A DNA stretch of 64,000 bases from Phycisphaeraceae bacterium (GTDB lineage: Bacteria; Planctomycetota; Phycisphaerae; Phycisphaerales; UBA1924), in assembly GCA_019636675.1 (NCBI GenBank), contig JAHBXC010000002.1, positions 558,001 to 622,000 of the forward strand, read 5' to 3'. A model generated the notes under the pieces. The model was not told the DNA's origin and did no database searches. It saw nothing but the letters and a program-made list of their open reading frames with translations. A program made the translations under genes and the position numbers. This document shows positions 41,401 to 48,724 of the stretch, one piece after another; positions within the stretch are counted from its first letter, which is position 1, and every line of letters begins with the position of its first letter.

Positions 41401-43335
41401 GTCTTCTACGCTGTGCAGTGGGAGCCGGGGAACGAGCATGCCGAAGACTTCATGCCGCTCTACGAGGCGCAGTGGCGCGCCGAGATGGAACTGCGCATCG
41501 ACGGCGCGAACCTCCGGCGCGTCAACCCGGCGGACGAGCCCGGCCTGCGCGACGCGACCATCACGACCGTGCTCACCGAGCCCATCCCCTTCTGGGAGTG
41601 GAGCACCGGCAGCGCCGTCGGGCTGCTCATGCTCGACTTCGACAAGATCCCCGGCGCAGGCACGGTCGTTCTCGATCGCATCGCGGCGGGAACCTCTGGC
41701 GCGGTCCCCGTCCGGCTCGCGTCGACCTACAACCTGACCCCGGCGACGCTCCCCGGGCAGCGCCGCACCGGCGTGCTCACGATGGCCGGAACGGTCCATC
41801 GGCGCACGGAGACGCCCAACCCCGGCTTCCCGGCGTGGGTGATCGAGCGCGCCACCGAGAACGCCGGCGTCGTCACGCAGCCGAACGACATCCTCTCGGA
41901 GTGGATCGTGACCACCAGCGGCCCCGGCGGCCTCGGGCCCGACCCCGGCGATGTCCCCGCCGCGCAGGGGCAGCGCGTCGCCGAGGTGGTCACGACGCTC
42001 GCCGAGGAAGAGAAGGGCGCGATCACCGTCGCGAACTTCCCCTCGTTCCAGCTCTTCGTCCCCAACACCGAGCTGCGCTACCTCAGCGAGCTGCACCAGC
42101 TCAGCGCGTTCACGCACATGTATGTGCACGACGCGCCCGACGACATGGGCGCGAAGCTGGGCGTCAATATCACGCAGCCAGCCCAGACCGGCCCCGGCTC
42201 GTGGCGCACGATCAGCGAGCAGCTCGGCTCCGACGCCGAGATCTTCCGCAACGGTCAGAACGCCACGCTCGGGCTCAACCCGTACCTAGGCGTCCTCGAC
42301 CCGACACGATTCGTCCTCGCCGCCGGCGGCGCAGGCGCGGCGCCCAACCAGAACCTGCTGGGCGTGCTCGGGCCCGTCCTCCCCGGCTCGACCGTGCCCA
42401 GCGGCCTGCCCGAATCGCTCGCGATCCCGCTCGCCCTGCGCGTGTTCGACGCGTTCGAGCCGCTCGCCACGCCCTCGTGGCGCGACGACAGCCGGCTGGT
42501 GCAGGGCAGGATGAACATCAACACCGCGGCGCAGAAGAACCTGCGCATGCTCCCGCTCCTCGACCCGCAGGACGCGATCGGGCCTCTGCAGCGCCAGAGC
42601 GTCAACGCCCTCAGCGACCGGCGCGTGCCGCTGATCATGGAGTACCGCGACCGCCCGATCATCGGCAGCTTCGGGCGCACCCCGGCCGAGATCACCGGCC
42701 TGCTGGGCGCAGACACCAGCGCGTTCCGCTACCTCTCGCCCAACGCCGAGCCCGACATGTTCGACGCGATCGGCGGCGGCGCGCCCCTCGCGCGCGGCTT
42801 CGTCTCCCTGGGCGAGCTCGCGGTCCTCGACGAGTGGGAGACCGGCCCGACCGTCAACGCCTCCAACCCGCGCAACCCCGGCGCCGCGCAGCCGCGCGGC
42901 TTCCTCGAACTCGGCGCTGACGCCGCCGCCCTCGGCGCGAATGACACAGCCGTTCCGTCGCTCGATGTCCGGCGCGAGAGCTTCTCGGGAAGCGACCTCG
43001 TCGTGCGACCGACGCCCTACAACGGCGGCAGTCTCGATCAGTTCAAGGGCGTCGACGACCCCGAGGAACGCCTCGCGATCTTCCGCGCCGTCTCCAACAT
43101 CGCCACCACGCGCAGCGATGTCTTCAGCGCCTACTTCGTCGTGCGCGGCTACGCGCCCGGCGATATCGAGTCGATCGAGGTCGTCCCCAACCCCAGCGAC
43201 TTCCAGATCAACACCTACCTCGAAGCCCTGCGCCCGGCGTACGAGGCGCGGTACCTCGCGGTGTTCGACCGCTCCACGGTGCGCGTGCCCACCGACCGCC
43301 CGCGCGTGCTCCTGTTCGTGCGACTGCCCGACTGA
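38500..43335 (+). CDS. Giant GspK/PilX-like minor pseudopilin
   Basis: The 1611-residue protein has an N-terminal leader and GSTIIVAVGVLAVLALVAVS, a prepilin-like helix lacking Glu at +5, as in GspK. Two copies of the GspK/ComEA-type phrase occur, SGLVNVNTALEF (about residue 352) and QGRMNINTAAQKNL (about 1340), the second followed by EYRDRPIIGSFGRTPAEITG as in the GspK helix-hairpin region. Canonical GspK is about 320 residues, so more than 1000 residues are extra. GAGGAG lies six bases before the ATG. It ends the operon at a strong palindromic terminator. It would cap or decorate the pseudopilus tip. Confidence 0.8.
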   Translation: MNRPVMSNQTIERTPGASRRGSTIIVAVGVLAVLALVAVSYTVVVRNERRSALAYSTGIDLESAGRVVRDEIGAILTADLFGNKIVTSDVPREGNLAGGRIRVWPRMFEDGEYFDVPRTALGSFDTRTPDQQRFDPLNPNDEWVIAPRNSGALGPYFPSAPARDDAWLSNIEPYNPNAPLPTAGPQSFDWTTWGQISNIRDSYRHRRAGNNDTVGLWVRGDGRYADLAQFFLTQESALNESGDPGANLLYAQRTNGIDAFTGQRNGPRVGLSTTPGPGGAVQLATEVFGLQIHQLAEETSPVGDANAPALDAFDRRFWVDTDGDLRPDARWTIVDALDGLQGLRWVVAARIIDNSGLVNVNTALEFQDPNQLTTVGDGRTPADVDLYRLLSSANLAPDLRTDGYWSPPPPGFPEIVAAPGNRAARLYRLDPRDSVNWRTNPFNQHLMTQLGMDRFTEQYTPGPQTIPLPVELRRPGGSILFQTSDVFFGSGSSPQPFTTRLHRYLHNAAFGVSPLQSQTRQLTGYSLADEAAMRAYHAVNYDAITSKIEQRFDHGVLDGSADPDLGVGPMRVLERAADARQLTQDPSQFDRDRPTPFAIATDTRRHLTTVNGAGDFSPVPVLNQAQINRRPVFGQQFNTRVRFLDVPYVSPTPAATGLSSAQRDKARVLERAFESFAWALAPLAGHLPLMSPLDEDHTGWSLMRTTPQDRRSRYFYGGDAQGNRGPAWALSQQNGPVNGVDPAAAYAILRAASLALNLADATDDLEGDPPIPGRSLPTVARLYNIPHPRPYEIDPYGAGDTVRYAGLPARPQPDAVQRLGVGFSWGDLRDPDGTAADTRVAASNTDLLPPEYVGEPLNGVTLVGLDRQPFLREVSTVAIYADRLARLWPPGSPPTPLQLSTADQAINPAEIEERVGSIIAWEVGNPWPDAIDASEYRLALAVSESEYLTFQWGAAGLTSSIAPGGRVVFYAVQWEPGNEHAEDFMPLYEAQWRAEMELRIDGANLRRVNPADEPGLRDATITTVLTEPIPFWEWSTGSAVGLLMLDFDKIPGAGTVVLDRIAAGTSGAVPVRLASTYNLTPATLPGQRRTGVLTMAGTVHRRTETPNPGFPAWVIERATENAGVVTQPNDILSEWIVTTSGPGGLGPDPGDVPAAQGQRVAEVVTTLAEEEKGAITVANFPSFQLFVPNTELRYLSELHQLSAFTHMYVHDAPDDMGAKLGVNITQPAQTGPGSWRTISEQLGSDAEIFRNGQNATLGLNPYLGVLDPTRFVLAAGGAGAAPNQNLLGVLGPVLPGSTVPSGLPESLAIPLALRVFDAFEPLATPSWRDDSRLVQGRMNINTAAQKNLRMLPLLDPQDAIGPLQRQSVNALSDRRVPLIMEYRDRPIIGSFGRTPAEITGLLGADTSAFRYLSPNAEPDMFDAIGGGAPLARGFVSLGELAVLDEWETGPTVNASNPRNPGAAQPRGFLELGADAAALGANDTAVPSLDVRRESFSGSDLVVRPTPYNGGSLDQFKGVDDPEERLAIFRAVSNIATTRSDVFSAYFVVRGYAPGDIESIEVVPNPSDFQINTYLEALRPAYEARYLAVFDRSTVRVPTDRPRVLLFVRLPD

Positions 43336-43360
43336 GCCGCGAAGACACCCCCCGAAACCG

Positions 43361-43392
43361 ACAAGGGCCGCGCTCATGAGCGCGGCCCTTGT
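43361..43392. terminator. Bidirectional terminator: 32-nt perfect palindrome
   Basis: Bases 43361-43392 are an exact inverted repeat (left arm begins ACAAGGGCCGCGCT, centre CATG). It lies between the convergent giant pseudopilin gene and the rhodanese gene. Paired ACAAGG/CCTTGT ends give short T/A tracts in both directions. Confidence 0.85.
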
Positions 43393-43421
43393 TCATTGGC
43401 TCGTCGAGGCGTGCGAGCCCC

Positions 43422-43808
43422 TCAATACCGAGGGATGTTCCCGTCGATATCCATCGACCACAGGTCGATGCCCCCGGCCAGCGAGAGCACGTTGGTGAAC
43501 CCCGCGTTTCGCAGGATGCTCGCGGCGCGCAGGGAGCGCCTGCCGTGGTGGCACATGGTGATGACGGGTCGGTCGCGGTGGTGCTCGATCTCGTCGAGAC
43601 GCATGGGCAGCTCGTGGAGGGGGATGAGCGTGGCACCGGCGACGCGCGCCGTCTCGAACTCGTCCAGGCGTCGCACATCGAGCAGCAGGGGGCGCGACTC
43701 TTCTGGTCGGCGCAGGAGTTCCCTCGCGTCTCGAGGGGTGATCTCCCATCCCGGCTGGAACTGGTACTCGGCGGGTAAACCCCGGCCGTCGAGCGAAGCG
43801 TCGGACAT
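43422..43808 (-). CDS. Rhodanese domain protein with intact active site
   Basis: The 128-residue cytosolic protein is a single rhodanese domain: LLLDVRRLDEFETARVAGA, then the active-site loop VITMCHHGRRSLRAASIL with the persulfide-forming Cys, and VLSLAGGIDLWSMDIDG. It resembles the C-terminal rhodanese domain seen in MoeB/ThiF-type proteins and free-standing GlpE-like enzymes. It converges on the pseudopilin operon at the palindromic terminator and is separated from recX by 67 bp. It contrasts with the Cys-less paralogue at 16614. Confidence 0.9.
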   Translation of the reverse strand: MSDASLDGRGLPAEYQFQPGWEITPRDARELLRRPEESRPLLLDVRRLDEFETARVAGATLIPLHELPMRLDEIEHHRDRPVITMCHHGRRSLRAASILRNAGFTNVLSLAGGIDLWSMDIDGNIPRY

Positions 43809-43875
43809 GCGGATCTCCGTCAGATCATCAGGGAATCACGGCTCCCAAGGGTAGCACCGCCGGGGGTGGCGGCGC

Positions 43876-44385
43876 TCATTCGTCGAACGCCCCGGGGATT
43901 GCCTCGCGGGCCGCTTCGAGCGAGGTTTCCTCGTCGAAGCCGCGCCGGGCGAGCAGCCCGAGCAGTCGCCTCGCCCTGGTCGCGTCGTCGAGGGAAGGGG
44001 GCATGCGCCGCAGCGCCGCCGCCGCGAGCGTCCTCGCGTTCTCGCGCTCGTCTCGGCTATGGCCCGCTGCGCGCAGGGCCTCCTCCGACGCGCTCTCGTC
44101 GACGCCGCGCTCCTCGAGCCGGGCCCGGAGCAGCGCCTCGCCAGCCGGCAGGTCGCGCGTCGTCGCGTGGACGATCGCCTCGGCCGACGCTTCCTCTTTG
44201 AGCAGGTGCAGTTCGAGCAGGCGCGCGACCGCGCCGTGGGCGGTCTCTTCGTCGTAGCCCTTCTTCAACAGCCGTTCGATCACGCCCCGCCCGCCCAGCG
44301 GGGTGCGCGCGAGCATCTTCACGCTGGCGTCGAACGCGGCGCGCGGGTCGCGCGGGTCGAACGGTTGCTTCTTCGCCTTCGCCAT
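43876..44385 (-). CDS. recX: RecX family regulator of recombination
   Basis: RecX binds RecA filaments and modulates strand exchange. The 169-residue protein has three RecX three-helix repeats: ASVKMLARTPLGGRGVIERL plus LKKGYDEETAHGAVARLLEL; AGEALLRARLEERGVDESAS; and RRLLGLLARRGFDEETSLEA. The ATG at 44385 follows a four-base gap after the TPR gene. It is last of a four-gene minus-strand operon (membrane protein, nth, TPR protein, recX) with gaps of 2-4 bases. recA itself is not in the window. Confidence 0.85.
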   Translation of the reverse strand: MAKAKKQPFDPRDPRAAFDASVKMLARTPLGGRGVIERLLKKGYDEETAHGAVARLLELHLLKEEASAEAIVHATTRDLPAGEALLRARLEERGVDESASEEALRAAGHSRDERENARTLAAAALRRMPPSLDDATRARRLLGLLARRGFDEETSLEAAREAIPGAFDE

Positions 44386-44389
44386 CGCG

Positions 44390-44701
44390 TCACCCGCCCA
44401 GGGAGTGGAGGTAGCCCTCGATCTCGCCCGCGGCCTTCGCGTCGCCGCGCACGCGCGACGCCGCCAGACCATCGACGAGCGTGCGTTTCGCGCCGTTGGC
44501 GTCGCCCATCGCCTCGAACGAGCGTGCCTTGTGGAAGTACGCGTAGCAGTACGAGCCGTCGGTCTGCAGGCAGCGGTCGTACCAAGCGATGGCCTCGTCA
44601 TGGCGCCCGGCTTTCGCGTGCTCCTGCGCGAGCATGTACAGCACATCCGCGTCGGAAGGGTCGAGTTCGTACAGCTTGAGCAACTGCTGGAGTCGCGACA
44701 T
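44390..44701 (-). CDS. Small TPR-repeat protein
   Basis: The 103-residue protein carries two tetratricopeptide-like repeats: ADVLYMLAQEHAKAGRHDEA with AIAWYDRCLQTD, and YAYFHKARSFEAMGDANGAK. The N-terminus MSRLQQLLKLYELDPSDADV recalls small TPR adaptors of planctomycetes. It lies two bases after nth and four before recX, so it is probably co-translated with them. A scaffold function is likely; the partner is unknown. Confidence 0.8.
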   Translation of the reverse strand: MSRLQQLLKLYELDPSDADVLYMLAQEHAKAGRHDEAIAWYDRCLQTDGSYCYAYFHKARSFEAMGDANGAKRTLVDGLAASRVRGDAKAAGEIEGYLHSLGG

Positions 44702-44703
44702 GG

Positions 44704-45462
44704 TCAGGCCTTCTTCCTGGCGGAGGGCTTCTTCGCTGTCTTCTTCCGGGTCGTTGTCTTCTTCGAAGCGGGCTTCTTCTTCGCCTCAGAGCAGAACCGC
44801 CGGCAGAAGTCGTCGGTCGCGCACAGCCCGCCACGCGCCTTGCACGCGCGCCGGCCGTGGAAGATCAGGAGGTGCGAGAGGTCGGTCCAGGACTCGCGCG
44901 GGAAGAGCGCCATCAGGCGCTTCTCGATCGCGCCGACCGTCGCGCCCGGCGGCGCCAGCCCGAAGCGCTGGCTGAGACGCTGCACATGCGTGTCGACCAC
45001 GACCCCGACATTGACGCCGTAGGCGTTCCCCAGCACGACATTCGCAGTCTTGCGAGCGACGCCGCGGAGCGAGAGCAGGTCGTCCATATTTCGCGGGACC
45101 TCTCCCCCGAACCGCTCGACGACATCGCGCATCGATTCGTGCAGCGCACGCGCCTTGCTGCGGAAGAACCCCAGCGAGCGGACAAACGGCTCGATCTCTT
45201 CGGGCGTTGACATGGCGTAGTCGGCCGGCGTCGGGAACCGCGCGAAGAGCGCAGGCGTGGCCCGGTTCACCATAACATCGGTGCACTGGGCGCTGAGGAT
45301 CGTCGCGACGAGCAGTTCGTGGGGCGTCGAGTAGTTCAGTTCGCAGTGCGCGTCCGGGTAGCGCTCGCGCAGGGCCGCGAGGATCTCGAGCGCGCGCTCC
45401 TTCTGCTTCGCACTCACGCGGGGCAGGTCGAAGGGCAGGTCGCTCTCGCTCGCGTTCGCCAT
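44704..45462 (-). CDS. nth: Endonuclease III (DNA glycosylase/AP lyase) with atypical FeS loop and lysine-rich tail
   Basis: Nth removes oxidised pyrimidines from DNA and cleaves the abasic site. The 252-residue protein has the core LLVATILSAQCTDVMVNRAT, the helix-hairpin-helix DDLLSLRGVARKTANVVLGN with the catalytic Lys, and VVVDTHVQRLSQR with the catalytic Asp. The C-terminal cysteines read CKARGGLCATDDFCRRFC, that is CX6CX5CX3C, whereas canonical Nth is CX6CX2CX5C. A 26-residue Lys/Thr/Ser-rich tail resembling DNA-binding tails follows. The ATG at 45462 lies two bases after the membrane protein stop. Confidence 0.93.
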   Translation of the reverse strand: MANASESDLPFDLPRVSAKQKERALEILAALRERYPDAHCELNYSTPHELLVATILSAQCTDVMVNRATPALFARFPTPADYAMSTPEEIEPFVRSLGFFRSKARALHESMRDVVERFGGEVPRNMDDLLSLRGVARKTANVVLGNAYGVNVGVVVDTHVQRLSQRFGLAPPGATVGAIEKRLMALFPRESWTDLSHLLIFHGRRACKARGGLCATDDFCRRFCSEAKKKPASKKTTTRKKTAKKPSARKKA

Positions 45463-45464
45463 GC

Positions 45465-46061
45465 TCACGGCGCCGCGGCCCCGTCTTTGGATCGTCCCGC
45501 GTCCCAAACGCCCATCGCCAACCCGGCCACGGAGAGCAGCAGCGCCGCGGTCAGCAGGCGGCTCGTCGTGGGGTGACGGTCGGCGAAACGCTGACGGAAC
45601 TCCTGCGCCTGCGCGTCGTCGCCAGCGCTCGCTGCGGCGTGGTAGGCGGCGAGCGAGCGGTTCATCCCGCGCTGCACTGTGTTCTGCGCGAAGAGCGTCC
45701 CCAGCACCGCCAGCGTGATCAGCGTGCGCACCTGCCACACGCGCGCCCGGGCGAGCCCGCCATGAGGATTTGCGATCGTCCCTGCGAGCGTGAGCGTGAC
45801 CGACGCGGCGCCGATCAGGAAGAACTGTGCCGCGCCGGCGAGGCGGAACACTTTCTGCATCACCGTTCCGGCGGCGAGCGGGGCGTGCTCGCCTCCGAAA
45901 TCGGGGTAGATCCCCAGCGTCGGTTGCAGGTCGCGCATCGTGGGGAAGGCGATCGCCGCAGTCAGCCCGGTCGTGGCGATCATCCCGGCGACCAGCGCGA
46001 GGGCGACCAGGTGGGCGGCGTTGAGCCGGGCGGCAAGCCGGTTGGCGGGGGTGGTGCTCAT
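45465..46061 (-). CDS. Hypothetical integral membrane protein
   Basis: The 198-residue protein has about four predicted transmembrane helices: around residues 15-37 ([20 protein letters not shown]), 70-95 (VFRLAGAAQFFLIGAASVTL), 107-125 and 170-188. The loop FPTMRDLQPTLGIYPDFGG and AGTVMQKVFRL has a faint similarity to DUF4149-type proteins, but I cannot assign the family. It heads the nth-TPR-recX operon and is divergent from the TIM-barrel gene, with 55 bp between the starts. Confidence 0.7.
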   Translation of the reverse strand: MSTTPANRLAARLNAAHLVALALVAGMIATTGLTAAIAFPTMRDLQPTLGIYPDFGGEHAPLAAGTVMQKVFRLAGAAQFFLIGAASVTLTLAGTIANPHGGLARARVWQVRTLITLAVLGTLFAQNTVQRGMNRSLAAYHAAASAGDDAQAQEFRQRFADRHPTTSRLLTAALLLSVAGLAMGVWDAGRSKDGAAAP

Positions 46062-46116
46062 GCGAGCGGGATGGTAGGGGCGGTCGCCCCCGGACCCTGC
46101 GCCTACAACCATCGCG

Positions 46117-46908
46117 ATGCCACCCACGCCAGCGGTCCCTTTCACCCTCGATTTCCCCCCGCCCTCGATCGCGTTGGCCGGCGTGCGATCACAGGGCGAG
46201 GCGAACCCTCGCGAGCCCATCGAGTGGGCGGCGAGCGCCGGGTTCCGCGCCGTGACGCTCGACGCGTCGGCGCCGGGGCTGCGCGCGAGAGACCTCGACC
46301 GATCGGCGCGCCGCGACCTCGCGGCGTTGCTGCGCCGGCTCGAACTCTCGTTCTGCGGGCTGGACCTGTGGATCCCCCCCGAGCACTTCGCCGATCTGGC
46401 GCAGGCGGACCGTGCCGCGAGCGCAACGACGCAGGCGATCACGCTGTGCGCTGAACTCTCGCGCGATTCCGGCGGCGGCGTTCACGCGGTGTCGATCGCG
46501 CTCCCTCGCGCCGTGCAGGGTGAACGCGCGAGGGTGTTCGACGAGGTGGTGTCGACGATCGTGGGCGCCGCCGACAGCGCGGGCGTGCTGCTGGCGGATC
46601 ATTCCTGGCCCGCGCGCGACGACGCGCGCCAGGATTCGCCCCTGCGCGTTGGGCTCGACCCGGCGTCGCTGCTGCTGCGCGGCGAGGACCCGGTGACGGT
46701 CGGCGCCTCGCTGGGCGGGCGGATCGGTGTGGCGCGCTGGACGAACGCCGACTCGCTGACGCGCGTCGCGCCGAGGGCGCCGGGCGGGCGGCTGGATATC
46801 GCGAGTTACGTCGGCGCGCTGCGCACGACGACCCGCGTGGAGCGGCTGGTCGTGGATGTGCGCGGCCTGGCCCACCCGCGCGACGCCGCGGGCGCAGTGA
46901 TCACCTGA
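46117..46908 (+). CDS. Sugar phosphate isomerase/epimerase-like TIM-barrel protein
   Basis: The 263-residue protein has a layout like xylose-isomerase-like TIM barrels: EPIEWAASAGFRAVTLDASA near the N-terminus, LRRLELSFCGLDLWIPPEHF, and a C-terminal ASYVGALRTTTRVERLVVDVRG. Metal-binding Glu/His residues of the family are not all obvious (ADHSWPARDDARQD may supply one), so activity is uncertain. No Shine-Dalgarno is visible; a -10-like TACAAC (46104-46109) lies seven bases before the ATG, so the transcript may be leaderless. Confidence 0.6.
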   Translation: MPPTPAVPFTLDFPPPSIALAGVRSQGEANPREPIEWAASAGFRAVTLDASAPGLRARDLDRSARRDLAALLRRLELSFCGLDLWIPPEHFADLAQADRAASATTQAITLCAELSRDSGGGVHAVSIALPRAVQGERARVFDEVVSTIVGAADSAGVLLADHSWPARDDARQDSPLRVGLDPASLLLRGEDPVTVGASLGGRIGVARWTNADSLTRVAPRAPGGRLDIASYVGALRTTTRVERLVVDVRGLAHPRDAAGAVIT

Positions 46909-46928
46909 CTGAACTCGCTTGGGGGAAG

Positions 46929-47070
46929 AAGAGATTTACCGCAGAAGGACGCAGAGGACGCGGAGGGGGAGTGTGTTCAAGAGAAGAATCGCGGGGCCGG
47001 ACTGCTCCCCGCTGCCTGCTCCCCACTCCCTTTCTTTCCTCGTGCCTTGTGCCTCGTGCCCCGTGCCTTC
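46929..47070. repeat. Low-complexity intergenic repeat region
   Basis: The gap between the TIM-barrel gene and clpP1 holds ACGCAGAGGACGCGGAGG-type purine repeats (about 46945-46970), a C-rich run (about 47002-47035) whose reverse complement contains GGGAGTGGGGAGCAGG, and a run of GTGCC-type repeats (about 47041-47070). The 16-mer recurs at 58971-58986. It is non-coding and resembles dispersed intergenic repeats. Confidence 0.6.
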
Positions 47071-47691
47071 TTACTCGATCTCGTTCTTGTGATCGAACTT
47101 CGGCATGCTGGTGAGGACCTTGTCGATGAGGCCGTACTCGACCATTTCCTTGTCGTCGAGCCACTTGTTGCGGTCGCAGTCGCGCTCGATCTCGGAGGGC
47201 GGGCGCCCGGTGGCGTTGCTGTAGAGCGCGTAGAGGCGATCGCGCAGGCGGAGCATCTCGCGTGCCTCGATCTCGAGGTCGGTGGCCTGACCCTCGAGGA
47301 CGCCGGAGATGAGGGGCTGGTGCATCAGGTTGCGCGCGTTGGGCAGGGCGAAGCGCTTGCCCTTGGCGCCCTGGGCCGCGAGGACCGAGCCCATGCTGGC
47401 GGCCTGGCCGATGATGTAGGTCGCGACCTGGGGCTGGATGAAGTTCATCGTGTCGGCGATGCCGAGGCCTGCGGTGACCGATCCGCCGGGGGAGTTGATG
47501 TAGAAATGGATGTCGCTCTTGGGGTCCTCGTTGGCGAGGAAGAGCAACTGCGCGATGATCAGGTTCGCCGAGTCGTCGTGGACGGGGCCGCCGAGGAAGA
47601 CGATGCGGTCGCGCAACAGGCGTGAGTAGATGTCGTACGCGCGCTCGCCGCGCCCGGTCTGCTCGATGACGATGGGGATCAGCATGGACAT
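47071..47691 (-). CDS. clpP: ATP-dependent Clp protease proteolytic subunit 1
   Basis: ClpP tetradecamers degrade substrates delivered by ClpX or ClpA. The 206-residue product has the catalytic triad Ser99 ([12 protein letters not shown]), His124 (ARNLMHQP) and Asp171 ([12 protein letters not shown]), plus the substrate-channel [20 protein letters not shown]. It lies 76 bp downstream of a second clpP on the same strand. No clpX or clpA is in the window. An internal ATG two codons in is a possible alternative start. Confidence 0.96.
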   Translation of the reverse strand: MSMLIPIVIEQTGRGERAYDIYSRLLRDRIVFLGGPVHDDSANLIIAQLLFLANEDPKSDIHFYINSPGGSVTAGLGIADTMNFIQPQVATYIIGQAASMGSVLAAQGAKGKRFALPNARNLMHQPLISGVLEGQATDLEIEAREMLRLRDRLYALYSNATGRPPSEIERDCDRNKWLDDKEMVEYGLIDKVLTSMPKFDHKNEIE

Positions 47692-47767
47692 GGTCGCTGG
47701 TCTTTCGATCGTGGACGCGCCGTGCGTGGCGCGGGTGTGTCTCGTGGTCGGTACGGGCGTTGGTTGA

Positions 47768-48415
47768 TCAGGAGGGCTTGGGCGCGCCGGGCTCGACGAG
47801 GACCTCGTCGACGAGGCCGTACTCCTTGGCTTCCTTGGCGGTGAAGTAGCGATCGCGTTCGGAGTCGGCTCGGACGCGTTCGGCGGTCTGCCCGGTGTTG
47901 TGCGCGAGGATCTCGATGAGCTGGGTCTTGGACTTGATGATCTGCTCGGCCTGGATGCGGATGTCCTCGGACTGGCCGTAGACGCCGCCGTAGGGCTGGT
48001 GGATCATGACCTTGGCGTGGGGCAGGATGAACCGCTTGCCCTTGGCGCCGGCGGTCAGGAGGACCGCGCCGCCGGAGTAGGCGCGACCGATGCAGTAGGT
48101 CGCGACCGGGGAGGACAGGAAGCGCATGGTGTCGTAGAGGGCGAGGGTGTCGTCGACGGCGCCGCCCGGGGAGTTGATGTAGAAGTTGATGTCCTGGCCG
48201 CGCTTCTGGTTTTCCAGATAGAGCATCTGCATCATGACGCGCGCGGCGGAGGCGTGGTTGATCTCGCCGATGAGGAAGACGACGCGGTTCTCGAGCAGGA
48301 GCTCGTCGATGGTCATCTCGCGCGTGCGCTGGTACTGGACCCCGACGTTCTGGAGCGGGTGGGGCGTCCGGTCGGAGGGGGGGGTCTGCATATCGATGGG
48401 GAAGGGCAGGGTCAT
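47768..48415 (-). CDS. ATP-dependent Clp protease proteolytic subunit 2 (divergent paralogue)
   Basis: The 215-residue ClpP paralogue has Ser114 ([13 protein letters not shown]), His139 ([12 protein letters not shown]) and Asp184 ([12 protein letters not shown]), so the triad is complete, but the nucleophile loop is AYSGGA instead of the canonical AASMGA. The N-terminus is about 20 residues longer than in paralogue 1. The ATG at 48415 was chosen; the huge open frame upstream is antisense to yidC and mnmE. Tandem ClpP pairs often form mixed-ring complexes. A TAGAAT at 48490-48495 on the minus strand is a possible -10. Confidence 0.94.
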   Translation of the reverse strand: MTLPFPIDMQTPPSDRTPHPLQNVGVQYQRTREMTIDELLLENRVVFLIGEINHASAARVMMQMLYLENQKRGQDINFYINSPGGAVDDTLALYDTMRFLSSPVATYCIGRAYSGGAVLLTAGAKGKRFILPHAKVMIHQPYGGVYGQSEDIRIQAEQIIKSKTQLIEILAHNTGQTAERVRADSERDRYFTAKEAKEYGLVDEVLVEPGAPKPS

Positions 48416-48620
48416 GCTTCGGCTCGTTTCCTTGTTCGCGTCGCTGGCGGGCGCCGGCGGCGCATCGTCCGAGAAGCAGAAAGTCGGCGATTCTAGCCCC
48501 GGGCGTCGGGTCGCCCGGAAGATCTCTCGGGGTTTCGGCGGGTTCATCGGACGGTTCACGCCTTCAGATTGCCGGAACTTACGATCCCGGCCCGGGCGTC
48601 GGCCCCCATTGTGGAGGGCG

Positions 48621-48649
48621 TTGCTCGCGAGCGGACGCGGTTGTAGCAT
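48621..48649 (+). promoter_or_regulatory. Putative promoter of the phosphoesterase gene
   Basis: TTGCTC (48621-48626) and TAGCAT (48644-48649) are 17 nt apart, about 75 nt before the TTG start. It lies in the 309-bp gap between the divergent clpP paralogue and the phosphoesterase gene; I see no gene or RNA in that gap. Confidence 0.45.
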
Positions 48650-48724
48650 CCGCGGCTTCGCGCGGCGTCCCGGCGTGTTATCCCGGCGTCGGAATTCAGC
48701 GGCTACCAGGGAGGGCTCGGCCCC

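Noticed and set aside
38443..42129. A 1228-residue open frame on the minus strand
   Set aside because: It lies entirely antisense to the giant GspK-like gene. Its product is Arg/Gly/Val-rich with no motif, the usual shadow of high-GC coding sequence.
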